This document shows, in pieces, positions 53,346 to 63,559 of a stretch of 64,000 nt of DNA. A program made the position numbers and the translations under genes. The notes beneath the pieces are model-generated. The model made no database searches. It worked only from the letters and a program-made list of their open reading frames with translations, and had not been told where the DNA came from. Origin of the DNA: Gari tellinella (Eukaryota; Mollusca; Bivalvia; Cardiida; Psammobiidae). The stretch lies in assembly GCA_922989275.2 (NCBI GenBank), contig OV277863.1, positions 47,784,999-47,848,998 on the forward strand, read 5' to 3'. Each line of letters starts with the position of its first letter. Position 1 is the first letter of the stretch.

Positions 53346-53557
53346 TTAACCCTTAGCCCGCCAAATAAATTGTCGTCTGCTATATTTCTCGTCTGCTTCA
53401 AGTTTCAAAGTGCTTCAAAGTTGCTCAAAATTGCTGAAAATGTTGTCCGAGTCAAACAGCTTGGATCCGTATGAGACGCCGAGTTACTCGGCGTCTCATC
53501 CAGATCCAAGCTGTTTGCATATGGAGTTATAGTCGTGAGTGGCAGGCTAAGGGTTAA
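53346..53557. mobile_element. Family D MITE, D-CTCGG subtype
   Basis: TTAACCCTTAGCCCGCCAAA to CAGGCTAAGGGTTAA. Only a handful of differences from the copies at 18020 and 20573, including loss of TG near 53450. Confidence 0.9.
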
Positions 53558-53837
53558 CCAAAGCATACTAATTTAATAGACACCGAGTACTGTACTGCAT
53601 TTACAGGGGGAAATTTGCATCTAGACTACATGTGCAGAATAATAGCACCAACAGGATTACCTTATATAATAAAGTATATAAGTTTTCTGGTGTTGAAATG
53701 GTTATCAATGCTGGATTGTATTGTCAGATATTGTAGACAGGGTTTAGATTGATTAGATTCCGTGGAGCCTGTGCAACTTGTCACAGAATATTTACGAAAT
53801 TATCTACAGTCAAACTAATGCTGAGCTAAGAGTATAA
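53558..53837. other. Nothing recognised
   Basis: Short unassigned interval. Confidence 0.3.
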
Positions 53838-54325
53838 TCATCCCATTATACTCCATAGATATGCATTTTAAATTATTGCTCCATTTAAGAGAATAGTTCC
53901 AGTTTATACAGTCATTATTGTGCACCAGGAATATATCTTGCAGATGGTAGCTTAAAACAGGCTGAGAGTAAAGCAGAATGCACTTAAGGTGCAGACTGCT
54001 TTATTTTCAACCAGCTTTAACCCTTTGAACCCTAGTCCCGCATATAGGCGTCCTTTTCAAACAGTGTACATGTGCATAGTACACTTGTCCTGTGCAAACA
54101 GTGAAGACCCAGATCAGAGGGCTCCGAAAGGAGCCCTCTGATCAGGGTCTTCACTGTTTGTCATAAAGCCAAACATTGACCCAAAAAAAATCAAAAAAAT
54201 CCTGAAAAGTTAGAAATGGACGAGACTAAAATGGAAACTGGAATTGTCCATTTAAAGTTTCAGGGAGGAAAGAGTTAAGTGGTAACCTCTCTCCAAAACT
54301 AGAAACAGTCTATGGAATAAAAGGT
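53838..54325. mobile_element. Family A MITE interrupted by a B MITE
   Basis: Left ATCCCATTATACTCCATAGA, right CTATGGAATAAAAGGTTA. Hairpin about 53952-54020 (GCACTTAAGGTGC tip). B is inserted at the TTAA closing the hairpin. Confidence 0.8.
54017..54278. mobile_element. Family B MITE nested in A
   Basis: TTAA 54017-54020 and 54275-54278. CCCTTTGAACCCTAGTCCCG to GGGAGGAAAGAG. Hairpin GGGCTCC-GAAA-GGAGCCC. Its removal restores GCTTTAAGTGGT, the normal A sequence. Confidence 0.9.
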
Positions 54326-54439
54326 TATATAGGAGATAGGGTGATACACCATAAATGACTGATTGTTGTAGGACAAGAGGTAGCCCAAATTTAAACTGTA
54401 TTTACCCATTAATTGAGCTGTAATAATCAGTATACACAT
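54326..54439. other. Nothing recognised
   Basis: Short unassigned interval. Confidence 0.3.
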
Positions 54440-54660
54440 CCTTTACAAACAGACTAGACCAGTCCTGTGGAGAGAATACTTTTAAGTCCTATGCAAGCAG
54501 TGTTGACACAGAACAGAGGAGTCCTCTGATCAGTGTCTGCACTGTTTGTCATTTTGCAATTAGCATTTTTTAAAGAATAATCATAAAATAATGATTAAAA
54601 AAAATTGCTGATCTTAATTGGAAACTGGCTCTAATTATTGTACATTTGAAGTTTCAGAGG
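54440..54660. mobile_element. Family B MITE, decayed
   Basis: 'ttttaagtcctatgcaagcagtgttgacac' with GAACAGAGGAGTCCTCTGAT (shortened tip), right part 'ggaaactggctctaattattgtacatttgaagtttcagagg'. Confidence 0.55.
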
Positions 54661-54923
54661 AGTTTGTGTCTGAGCAGGGACCAAACTTTTTAAATTGTAT
54701 CTATGTAAAAGTTTTTCTGCTTTTTCAGGTCAACAACCTTAAATCTTAATTTTAATGAATAATGTGGAGAACAGTTTTAAAGCCGATAATATTACGACTT
54801 CGATATGGTTATTAGATAAAAAGAAATTCATGTATTCTTTTTAAAAAATCCAATGTCTGGTTCAGTTGTATAAAGCAATTAGGCACTATACCCTCTGCTA
54901 GAAACATAAGTATTCTATAATGA
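54661..54923. other. Nothing recognised
   Basis: Short unassigned interval. Confidence 0.3.
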
Positions 54924-55131
54924 TACAGTTAAAACTCAATAGTTCGAACTCACGTTAGTTTGAACATACCCATATTTCAAGGCTAAAACGTGGCTTAGCC
55001 ACGTTTTAACTTTGAAATACGGGTATGTTCAGCTTAAGTGATATCAACTTAACGAAATTCAACTTATGAAATAATGGTATGATCCATTTAATTGAGTTCG
55101 AAGTATTGAGTTTCGACTGTATGTTGTTACA
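54924..55131. mobile_element. Family F (TA) MITE
   Basis: TA at 54924-54925 and 55130-55131. Ends CAGTTAAAACTCAATAGTTC and GAGTTTCGACTG. Central hairpin 54975-55022, AAAACGTGGCTTAGCCACGTTTT-like stem as in the copy at 19560. Confidence 0.8.
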
Positions 55132-55257
55132 TACATTGCATTGGTTCTTGTTTTCAGGTTGTATGATGTCTGTTGATTGCATTTATGTTTGTATAGACAC
55201 ATCGATTTATTATATTACTGGACATACTTGGACAATAACCTCTGAGTCATAACTGAT

Positions 55258-55497
55258 TTATCCCTTTCGCCCATAGTCTGTTTTCGATGTTTAAGACAGG
55301 TGGTTACTTAAAGCAGGCTGACTGTAAAACAGAAAGCTCCTGAGGAGCTTTCTGGTTTACCTTGAGTCTGCTTTAAGCATCCACCTGTCATGGCACAGGA
55401 CCAATTTTTATGTCTCTACAAAAGTGCATGGCAATAGCCTGAGAAGGCATCTCTGTGAAGAATAAGTAGCAGGGGCTTCTATGGAGGGAAAGGGTTA
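55258..55497. mobile_element. Family A ends with an A2-type hairpin
   Basis: Ends TTATCCCTTTCGCCCATAGT and GGAGGGAAAGGGTTAT are A. The hairpin tip CAGAAAGCTCCTGAGGAGCT and stem 'gcaggctgactgtaaaac' belong to the A2 type: a hybrid. Confidence 0.75.
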
Positions 55498-55525
55498 TTC
55501 TTGAAAACAGAGAGACAAGGTAGTT

Positions 55526-55722
55526 CAGGGCTCCAGATAAGGGGATATCGAGTATTTCAAAAATTAAAAACTTTATTTCTGCTTTAAACCCTATGGTGTC
55601 ACTACTCATTAGAATCGTCTCGAAGAGACGATTCTAATGAGTAGTAACATCATAGGATTTAGTGCTGAAATAAGTGAGAAAATGTTGGTTTTGTTCAGTT
55701 AACTTTCCCTTATCTGGAGCCC
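55526..55722. mobile_element. Family C MITE
   Basis: CAGGGCTCCAGATAAGGGG to CCTTATCTGGAGCCCA; perfect central stem. Target duplication not evident. Confidence 0.8.
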
Positions 55723-55796
55723 AAGTGTAGTGTCCTTGACATTACAGGTCTGAATTAAAAACGCTAATTGATAAAAACATTGAGATATACAATTAA

Positions 55797-56161
55797 GGCT
55801 CCAGATAAGGCAACAAAGTCTCTTGAATATTGAAATCCTTGTTTCCATTAAAGCATAATATTATGTTGTGACTGAACCAGTTCTAGTGACTATAAAAGTC
55901 ACAACATGGGAGTTATGCGAAGACATAAAGAAGAAACTGTTAAAATATCCAATAGAAAACTTTAAGACAAATGGCAAATTTAAGCAGGCAATAATTATTG
56001 CAGCAGTAAAAGCATTAGACATAGTCCATTGTTGGGAGGGAGCACTGTATGCAGCATTTCAAGGGTTGCCTAAAAGACTCACAGTACCAACCTTAATATT
56101 GATTATGAAGGAAGCTACTAAAGTCTCACTGGCTACTTACAACAACATTTTAATGCTTTAA
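55797..56161. other. C remnant, then a 97-codon frame without a domain
   Basis: 55797-55910 is a decayed C element (GGCTCCAGATAAGGCAAC, TGTTGTGACTGAACCAG / AGTCACAACAT). The plus-strand frame at 55868-56161 starts inside it; its product is not recognisable. Probably chance, though 97 codons is long for this AT-rich DNA. Confidence 0.4.
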
Positions 56162-56330
56162 TTCTGTTTGAAAATATAATCCAAATGTCAAACTGTGTGA
56201 ACTTTTAAAAGATTCTTAGTTATTCAGAGGCTTGTCTGGACCCAAATAGATTGCATAGATTCTCACAGATTCTCACAGTTATAAATAGAGTTACAATAAC
56301 AATAATTGGAATACAGTCAAACTTGTATTA

Positions 56331-56582
56331 ACCAAATAACCCCACAGCCTGTTTCTAGTTCTGAAGACAGGCAACCACTTAAAGCAAATTGAAAGTAAAG
56401 TAGAATGCTCCTCAAGGAACATTCTGCTTTAACTTTGGTATGTTTTAAGCTACCTTCTGCTATAAGATGTAAGAAACATTTTGTATGTACACATACATGA
56501 CTGTTTAAAGTGGAACTATTTTCTTAAGTGGAGGAATAAATCAAAGACATAAAAAGGTGTATTTATGGAGTAATAGATTGAA
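56331..56582. mobile_element. Family A MITE, tip GCTCC type
   Basis: CAAATAACCCCACAGCCTG left (TTAA lost), right GGAGTAATAGATTGAA. Hairpin 56380-56448 with tip GCTCCTCAAGGAAC. Confidence 0.7.
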
Positions 56583-56854
56583 ACAAGTGTGACTGTACAA
56601 AAATGGACTTCACTATTTTTCAGGATTTTTTATTTTTTATATCCATGCGCGCCATGGCTCAGAGTTTATTGTTTAAATTAGTTTTTAAAGTGTATTTTAC
56701 TGTTTTTTTACCAATCGTCACCACTTCAATTGTCTTGAATGTTAGATACATAACTATCTGTTTATAATGTTTTATTCTGGACTGGTCTGTTTATTATGAT
56801 ATAGAAAGGCAACTTTTCAGGACCTTTCCAGCATGGACCAGATGTGCAGACAAG
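56583..56854. other. Nothing recognised
   Basis: Short unassigned interval. Confidence 0.3.
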
Positions 56855-57109
56855 AGGAATTCAATTATTTTCCAACATTTCTACTACAAGTCGATCTCAC
56901 CAAACCCTATTCTGACTATTCAATAGAATTGGCCTCGTTCTGATGAGTTGTCACAAATAGGGTTTGGTAGAGAAATAAGAGTTTGACAAAATTTCAGAGT
57001 GCATATATATTTATAAACTGAACATCTCCATAATTTTCTCCTTTATGTCACCAGAAACCCTATGTTGTTACTACTCATTAGAATCATCTCTTCTAGAGTC
57101 AGGGCTCCA
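56855..57109. mobile_element. C-related elements (CACCAAACCCTAT variant and a half C)
   Basis: 56860-57015: CTCACCAAACCCTATTCTGA faces CACAAATAGGGTTTGGTAGA. 57019-57109: a left half of C ending in ATTAGAATCATCTCTTCTAG. Confidence 0.55.
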
Positions 57110-57264
57110 GATAAGGGGAGTAAACTGAACAAATCCAACGTTTCCTCGCATATTTGAGCACCAAATCCTATGGTGTCACTACTCATTAGAATCGTCTCGA
57201 AGAGACGATTCTAATGAGTAGTGACACCATAGGGTTTATAAAATACTCCCATATCTGAAGCTGT
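57110..57264. mobile_element. Family C MITE, right side shortened
   Basis: CAGGGCTCCAGATAAGGGG to CCATATCTGAAGCTG. Central stem perfect (GTGTCACTACTCATTAGAAT and on), but the segment after the stem is deleted. Confidence 0.8.
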
Positions 57265-57272
57265 CTTTTAAG

Positions 57273-57437
57273 TACAGTAAAACCTCCCAATTATGACCAC
57301 TACATTGTGATAATTATTAGGTATTTATGGCAGGTGACTGCTTAAAGCACGGTCACCTTGCTATAAGCTGTCATCTGTCTTTTATACAATCAAGTAGCAT
57401 TTGTTTTAGTGGCTGTAATATATAGTGAGGTACTGTA
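57273..57437. mobile_element. Family A2 (TA) MITE without hairpin
   Basis: TACAGTAAAACCTCCCAATT (TA 57273-57274) to GTGAGGTACTGTA (TA 57436-57437). The stem has collapsed to TTAAAGCACGGTCACCTTGC, so the hairpin was deleted while both ends survive. Confidence 0.8.
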
Positions 57438-57810
57438 TTCAAAATTTGCCTCTTATTAGAAGCTATGTGAACATGGATATTTAGGACGTGTCAGCTCTGT
57501 TATAAGGTAAGACTTTTGTTATACACTCTGTAAAAGCAGTCAATTACAGATATCCTGCAATAGAAGAAGGACAACAACATCCAAGCTAACAGTGCCATGG
57601 TGCATATAAGGAAACCTTCAGCAGTATCTGTATGGATTATTTCCCCAGTTATCAGAGAGGGGGAGGGGGTATTAGATGCAAGCGTTTTCACATGAAATTG
57701 TGCATATAGTAAAACACAGTCTTCAGCAGTCATTTAATGATGAAGTGCTGCAATCTCTAAACACAGGTTTCTGCTTAGCGCCGGACAAAAAAAAAAAAAA
57801 AGCTGTTGCA
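57438..57810. other. Nothing recognised
   Basis: GGGGGAGGGGG near 57658-57669 and a poly-A run at about 57787-57800; no gene. Confidence 0.35.
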
Positions 57811-58077
57811 TTTACCCATCACCCTATCATAGCCTGTTTCAAGTATTGAAGAAAAGTGATCGCTTAAAGCGGACTGAAGGTAAATCAGTATGTGCCTTAC
57901 GGCTTGCAGTCCTTTACTCTTTGCCTTATTTAAGCTACCATATGGATCGGGTTGGATACAGAAAATATTTTATGGTGCTTATTCATGGCTGTATAAAGTA
58001 GAATATTTTCTTCAGTAGAGGAGTGGAAGGCTAAATTAAAGGCATAAAGAGGCTTTTTAAATGCAGTAATGGGTTAA
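57811..58077. mobile_element. Family A MITE
   Basis: TTTACCCATCACCCTATCAT left, GCAGTAATGGGTTAA right. Hairpin 57863-57931 with several mispairs (GTGCCTTACGGCTTGCAG). Confidence 0.7.
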
Positions 58078-58169
58078 GTTACCATCTGCAAATGACTACT
58101 AAACACTGATTTTACTGAAAGTCTGAGAAGTTCGTAGGAATTAGGTTCTTCTCTTGAAAATGGATTGAT

Positions 58170-58426
58170 TTAACCCATTGCCCCAGGAATATGCCAGTTT
58201 ATGCCTATAATTTATTCTTCCACTGAAGAAAATAGTTCCATTTTAAACAGTCATGAATATGTAACATAAGAAATATTTTCTATAAATTATCGTAGCAGAT
58301 AATAGCTTAAAGCAGGCTGAAAGTAAAGCAGAATTCACCTTAAGCTACATTCTGCTTTACTTTCAACCTGCTTTAAGTGGTCATTTTTCTTAAAAACTAG
58401 AAACAGGCTATGAGGTAATGGGTTAA
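58170..58426. mobile_element. Family A MITE
   Basis: TTAACCCATTGCCCCAGGAA to GAGGTAATGGGTTAA. Hairpin 58305-58376 with tip CACCTTAAGCTAC. Confidence 0.8.
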
Positions 58427-58898
58427 AATATTTAAGTGGCTAACTCTTATCCCAGACATATAAAGGTCTATTTGAAGCAATGTAGATCTAATTATTATCC
58501 TGTAAAGGTTTATATCTATACAAGAATTTGACTGCTTGGCACTTAAAGGTGAAGTATTCTTTTGAAATTGACTGAAATCATATGATTTTGATACATATAG
58601 GTTGCAAAATGCAATTTTCAACAGAAATGGAGGAAAATGGTATTTTGGATTTTCCTGGATTTCAAATGACAAAGCCGGTGGTTTTTCAGTCCTTTGGGGC
58701 TACTTGTCTTTACATTTATCATTATTTGTGAATTTTAGCGTGTTTAATGTATCATAAATCACGTGCACAGGCATTCAAAGCAGAAAACAAGAAGAAGCAG
58801 AGATAACGCCAATATAGATTCACGAAAAAATTCATCGTTTTGTATTGATGAAACCTGCATGATATATATCTATGCATTTGGAAACAATGCAGACCCAG
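58427..58898. other. No gene seen
   Basis: Minus-strand frame of 91 codons (58397-58672) overlaps the A end; not credible. Ends with a B-type arm scrap (AAACAATGCAGACCCAG) just before the next B copy. Confidence 0.4.
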
Positions 58899-59150
58899 TT
58901 AACTCTTTCCTCCCTGAAACTTTAAATGGACAATTCCAGTTTCCATTTTAGTCTAGCCCATTTCTGACTTTAAACGGTTGTTTTTGTCAATGTTTGACAT
59001 TATGACAAACAGTGAAGACCCTGATCAGAGGGCTCCTTTCAGAGCCCTCTGATCTGGATCTTCACTGTTTGCATAGGACAAGTGTACTATTCACATGTAC
59101 ACTTTTTGTAAAGAATGCATATAGGCGGGACTTAGGGTTCAAAGGGTTAA
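58899..59150. mobile_element. Family B MITE, near-intact
   Basis: TTAACTCTTTCCTCCCTGAA to GGGTTCAAAGGGTTAA; hairpin 59006-59070, GGGCTCC-TTTC-AGAGCCC. Appears inserted into another B hairpin arm. Confidence 0.85.
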
Positions 59151-59326
59151 GGTATTTGAAGGAGTCCGTTGATGATGTTCTGCGCTGTTTTGTCATGTAT
59201 TATAACATTTTCGGGACAATCACTTGGTAGTCAGAAAATGAATAATTCCATTTGAAAAATCGGCATGAGAATGTTACAAATAATCCTCAGAGTACTGAGC
59301 ATGACTTTACTAACGTTTGCAAACAG

Positions 59327-59823
59327 TTAACCCATTACCCCATAGCCGGTTTCTAGTTTTGAAAATAGGTGACCACTTAAAGCAGGTTGACAGGAAAGCA
59401 GAATGTGCCTTAACCCTTTGAGCCCTAGTCCCGCATATAGGCATCCTTTTCAAACAGTGTACATGTGAATAGTACACTTGTCCTGTGCAAACAGTGAAGA
59501 CCCAGATCAGAGGGCTCCAAAAGGAGTCCTCTGATCAGGGTCTTCACTGTTTGTCATAATGCCAAACATTGACAAAAACAACCCTTAAAAGTCAGAAATG
59601 GACTAGACTAAATTGAAACTGGAAGTATCCATTTAAAGTGTCAGGGAGGAAAGAGTTAAGGCGTATTCTGCTTTACTTTCAACCTGCTTTAAGCTACAGT
59701 CTTTTAGTGAGAAATTATTTCATATGATACATATTCAAGACTGTATATAAATTGGAACTATTTTCTTAAGCGGAGGAATAAATTAAAGGTGTAAAAATGC
59801 ATATTTGTGGGGTAGTGGGTTAT
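59327..59823. mobile_element. Family A MITE with a B MITE in its hairpin apex
   Basis: TTAACCCATTACCCCATAGC to GGGTAGTGGGTTAT. The stem (AAAGCAGGTTGACAGGAAAG...) is split at the apical TTAA between GTGCC and GGCG. Confidence 0.9.
59410..59659. mobile_element. Family B MITE inside the A hairpin apex
   Basis: TTAA 59410-59413 and 59656-59659; CCCTTTGAGCCCTAGTCCCG to GGGAGGAAAGAG; loop AAAA. The host apex (…GCCTTAAGGC…) is itself the target. Confidence 0.92.
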
Positions 59824-59829
59824 TATCCA

Positions 59830-60118
59830 GTTCAAACATTGTGTAACATGACATCTGATCAGCATCCTAACTGTTTGACACTTTTTCCAGTCTTCTTTCC
59901 TGTCATAATGTACAAAATTTATCATCAAGAAATAAGCAGACAACATTAAAGTTTTGTAAGCAGACACTATAACAGCACCAAAATCGACCACAATGTTAAT
60001 CCTTTTAATTCAAAACGTTGCAGACCCTGTTCAGAGGGATCATTTAGTAACCCTCTGATCTGGGTCTACACTATTTGCACCTGTTGAATATACTGGATTC
60101 CCACACTGTAAGGGTTGT
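59830..60118. mobile_element. Half D and a decayed B
   Basis: 59850-59998: right half of D (ACATCTGATCAGCATCCTAA ... 'gcagacactataac'). 60018-60085: B hairpin TTCAGAGGGATCATTTAGTA / ACCCTCTGATCTGGG. Confidence 0.55.
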
Positions 60119-60452
60119 ATAGCTTCTGCAAGTTTTTAACGCTTTTGAACAATCTTTATGATTGCAGTGTTTTCCTATAAATGATTTTGCCAGTAAAATG
60201 AATTTATCATTGATGGAGCTGATGGTGAATTGATTAGTTTGTTTTGTTTCTTTGTTCAGCTTTTGAACAATTAGTAAACATCATATGCTATTAGCAGATA
60301 GAGATGGTTTTAGAATTTCAGCTGATGACATTTTCTGAATCAGATGTTGTTTACTTATTGTAATTTGGATCCTATTTAATAAACTGTTCCATTTTCTGAA
60401 TAAGATAAAGAATCAGTTTACAGGGTTTGTCTCAAAAATATTTAAAAGTGCA
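60119..60452. other. Nothing recognised
   Basis: Unassigned AT-rich DNA. Confidence 0.3.
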
Positions 60453-60697
60453 GGGGCCAGTTTCATAAAACTTTGTACGACAAAAACGGTCGTAAGTCAA
60501 AACTTTAAAGTCATTTAATTTCTGATTTCTAATTTTAATTTCTGATTTCTTAATCTAATCCTGTCTTGTGACATCTCAAGACAATTCCAAAGAGATGTCA
60601 CAAGACAGGATTAGATGGAGAAATATATTATAATTGAGACTTTTATAATCTGACTTATGACATTATTTGTCATACGAAGTTTTATGGAATGGGCCCC
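60453..60697. mobile_element. Family E MITE, hairpin tip deleted
   Basis: GGGGCCAGTTTCATAAAACT to TTTTATGGAATGGGCCCC. Stem CTAATCCTGTCTTGTGACAT with complement, but the tip is only CTCAAGACAATTCCAAAGAG; the first inner arm is missing. A short local duplication ('taatttctgatttct') sits at 60517-60551. Confidence 0.8.
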
Positions 60698-61359
60698 AGA
60701 TCCTGTTCAGAGGTCTCCTTTAGGGACCCTTTTGATTCTTTTGCTGCAAAGTCATGCTAAGAGTTAAAATCCTTTGATCCCAGGAAAATAAGTCTTTGTA
60801 AACAGTTTTATAAGGATTTGATGCCACGACCAATCATATAAGAATTCTGTAAAAACCCAAATCAATGCTAGGATTTGAGCTGTCAATATTTGTTCAGCTT
60901 TCTAAGGGTTAAACATTCATGATGGACTTAGGGACGCCTCAGACACAGCAGATTTGAAAGAACTCTCTGTCTCTCCCCTGAATGCTTGTCTTGTTCCTCA
61001 CCCATAGTCTATGCTGGAAACCATTAAACGTTTCAAACAGTTTCTTTGTCAGGGTCTACAGCTTAAAATTTTATTTTCCAAAAACATTTTCTACAAACAC
61101 CCATAAATTCAACATACGATGGTTATTTCTAAAAAGTAGTATAGTCCTTAAGAAATATTCAGCATAGAATGGATTAAAATTAATACAGTATTATCATGCC
61201 TTTTAAACAATTAAAAAAATACTTATTTTGTTTCTCCTAATAAAATTGAAGCCTTGGTAACCACACCACCCGTTGTAGGACATCTACGACAAAACTGACA
61301 TGGGCGTCGCACATTCTTTTTACCAAATTTACAACCTGCAAACCGCCCATAAACATGAA
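60698..61359. other. No gene seen
   Basis: Weak B/D scraps at 60705-60790. Minus-strand translation of 61220-61330 gives a Cys/Arg-rich stretch (CQFCRRCP) too short to assign. Confidence 0.35.
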
Positions 61360-61526
61360 CAACATCAGGACTCCAGATAAGGAGAGTATTTCAAAAACTA
61401 AAATCTTGATTTGTGCATCAAACCCTATCGTGTAACTACTAATTAGAATCGTCTCTTTGAGTGAAAAGGGTGAGAAAATGTTTGATTCATTCAGTTTACT
61501 TTCTCTTATCTGGAGCCCTGCAACAA
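61360..61526. mobile_element. Family C MITE, hairpin arm deleted
   Basis: Element 61366-61520, CAGGACTCCAGATAAGGAG to CTTATCTGGAGCCCTG, flanked by CAACAT and CAACAA (5 of 6). The stem stops at ATTAGAATCGTCTCTTTGAG; the opposite arm is missing. Confidence 0.75.
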
Positions 61527-62192
61527 CCAAATTCATTCGAAACTAACACTGTGATTTCCATAGAAATGAATGCCAATGACGCAAGTGTGCCTAAATTGCG
61601 TCGAAGCAAGAGAACATGCAAGGCCATCGTCCATGTTTAAGTTGTTATAGGAAAGAACCCCAAATCTGAGATGCACATCGGTTGTAAGATAGATGCCGGT
61701 TGCTCGCACTTGTGAATAGCAATGGAAGCATTTGCAAACTGAATTGACTGCATGAAGAAATAGGGGTACTTCATGGTGCGCAGAAGAAGCACATTTGACC
61801 TGCCTGTTCGGTGCATCGGGAGCACAGCACACTTGCGTCTTTGTGCTTCTTGACAAACTGTTTGTTTGTTGTTTCAGAGCAACATCCAACATCCATCGGT
61901 CTGCCGATTTTACATGACAAACTTGTGTTCCTTGGTGTTACTTTGTTATGGATTTTCCGTAGGTTGGTGGCATGGCTGGTTGTGACCCAAGGTTTTCATT
62001 CACTTATGTATTCACTTATGTATTCAAAGGTATTTCATTGATTAATCCCTTATCATTCTGAATTGTCATATGCTTCAAATATATTATTGGCCAAAAAACG
62101 CAAGAAAAGTTGAATATAGGTACCAAACAGTTTTCAGTTACACCAATTTTTAGATCTTTGAAGCACATGAAGGTTACTCAATGTTGAAAGAG
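61527..62192. other. No established gene; splice-like signals
   Basis: A pyrimidine tract and CAG end at 61877, followed by a short frame from ATG 61913 (MTNLCSLVLLCYGFS) to a GTAGGT donor-like site near 61958: signal-peptide-like but unsupported. Minus-strand frame 61533-61892 (119 codons) shows no domain I know. Confidence 0.3.
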
Positions 62193-62418
62193 TTAACTCT
62201 TTGCATGCTAGGGGCGGATAAATCTGCCACAGTGAATACCTTTGCAAACACTTTAGATCCAGATGAGACGTCGCATAATGCGGTGTCTCATCAGGATCCA
62301 AACTGTTTGACACTCTGACCATGTTTTGCAAAGAAATTCAGAAAAATCTATTTTTTGAACAATAGCAGACCACAAAGATTGCAGACGAAAAAAAAATACC
62401 CAGCATGCAAAGGGTTAA
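62193..62418. mobile_element. Family D MITE, near-intact
   Basis: TTAACTCTTTGCATGCTAGG to CAGCATGCAAAGGGTTAA, with longer terminal pairing than other D copies. Hairpin 62245-62310: GATGAGACGTCGCA / TGCGGTGTCTCATC. Confidence 0.85.
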
Positions 62419-63305
62419 GATTCACATTGCCGGAGCAAGGATTTGACTGTTCTGATGGAGACTGTCCCGTTACATCATAACTTTTGAGTTAAAAAAAGAT
62501 GTTCAACAGGATGGCTTGATATTTTATAGCCAGGGATAAAATTATAACAACAGGAAAAAAAGACGTAAAGCTGAGTGGTTTGGAAAGAAAATCTGGTCAT
62601 TAGAACGCCTGGACGTTAATATGATTGTGTTATTTAGTTACAAATATGGCTAAATTATCACGCTTTAATGCCACAATATCTCTAGAAAATGCTCCAAGCT
62701 AGCAATGTAATCCAGCTTTCGGTCATTGAAACAAATCGTTTGGAAGAGTTTGATCCACTAAGTGGAAACTGATTATGCTGCATCAATTTGATACACAGTT
62801 TGGGTGGTGTTTGTAAAGTATCAACCCATAAATATCCCCGGGTTACTTACAATCAGATCATTGATTAAACAGATTAATTAACATGCATACTGCAATGTTC
62901 CTGAACTATGGGGAAAAATGTAACCGTGATGGGTAATTGCCATGTGCTAATTTTAAGCAGGAAACATTTTGGCACATTGAGGGCTGAAATCTGTGTAATT
63001 GTAGGCTTCTAGCTATGCCTAACAAATCTACAAAATTAGGGAGAAAATTTGATGCTCTCGATTGGAATAATTGTATCTTCATTCTCCAGAAAATAGATGG
63101 GGTTGAAGGCGCATTCTGATTTAATAAAATGATCAGTCACATTTGTGGCAATAGTTCAGGATGCCAGACTCCCAACAAATATAATTGATAAAGTTTTCAT
63201 TGATTTGGCAAATTTATGTGTTTACTGGGTTCCAGACAAGAGGTACTAAATGGAACATGCTCAACCTTTTCAGGCTTATGATATTAGTATTTGAAATACT
63301 CATCT
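62419..63305. other. No gene seen
   Basis: Longest stretch near the right edge without a repeat family; no domain recognised. 63228-63300 has a C-like left end (GGTTCCAGACAAGAGG). Confidence 0.35.
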
Positions 63306-63559
63306 TTAACCATTTTCTCCATAGATACATATTTTCATGCCTTAAAATTTATTCCTCCGCTGAAAAAAATTAGTTACAATTTATACAGTCATGAAAATAT
63401 ACCTTAAGAAATATTTTCTAAATCCTAGTAGACGATAGCTTAAAGCAGGCTGAAAGTAAAGCAGAATGTGCCTTATGGCACATTCTGCTTTACTTTCAAC
63501 TTGCTTTAAGTGGTCACATGTCTTCAAAACTAGGAACAGGCTGTGCAGTAAAGGGTTAA
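63306..63559. mobile_element. Family A MITE, left of a tandem pair
   Basis: TTAACCATTTTCTCCATAGA to GTAAAGGGTTAA. Hairpin 63438-63509, tip GTGCCTTATGGCAC. Confidence 0.85.

Noticed and set aside
55868..56161. 97-codon frame resembling a small soluble protein
   Set aside because: Begins within a decayed C element, no domain recognised, no splice or promoter context. Kept only as a note.
61230..61330. Minus-strand CQFCRRCP stretch considered as a zinc-finger remnant
   Set aside because: Too short, no spacing typical of a known finger, no supporting frame on either side.
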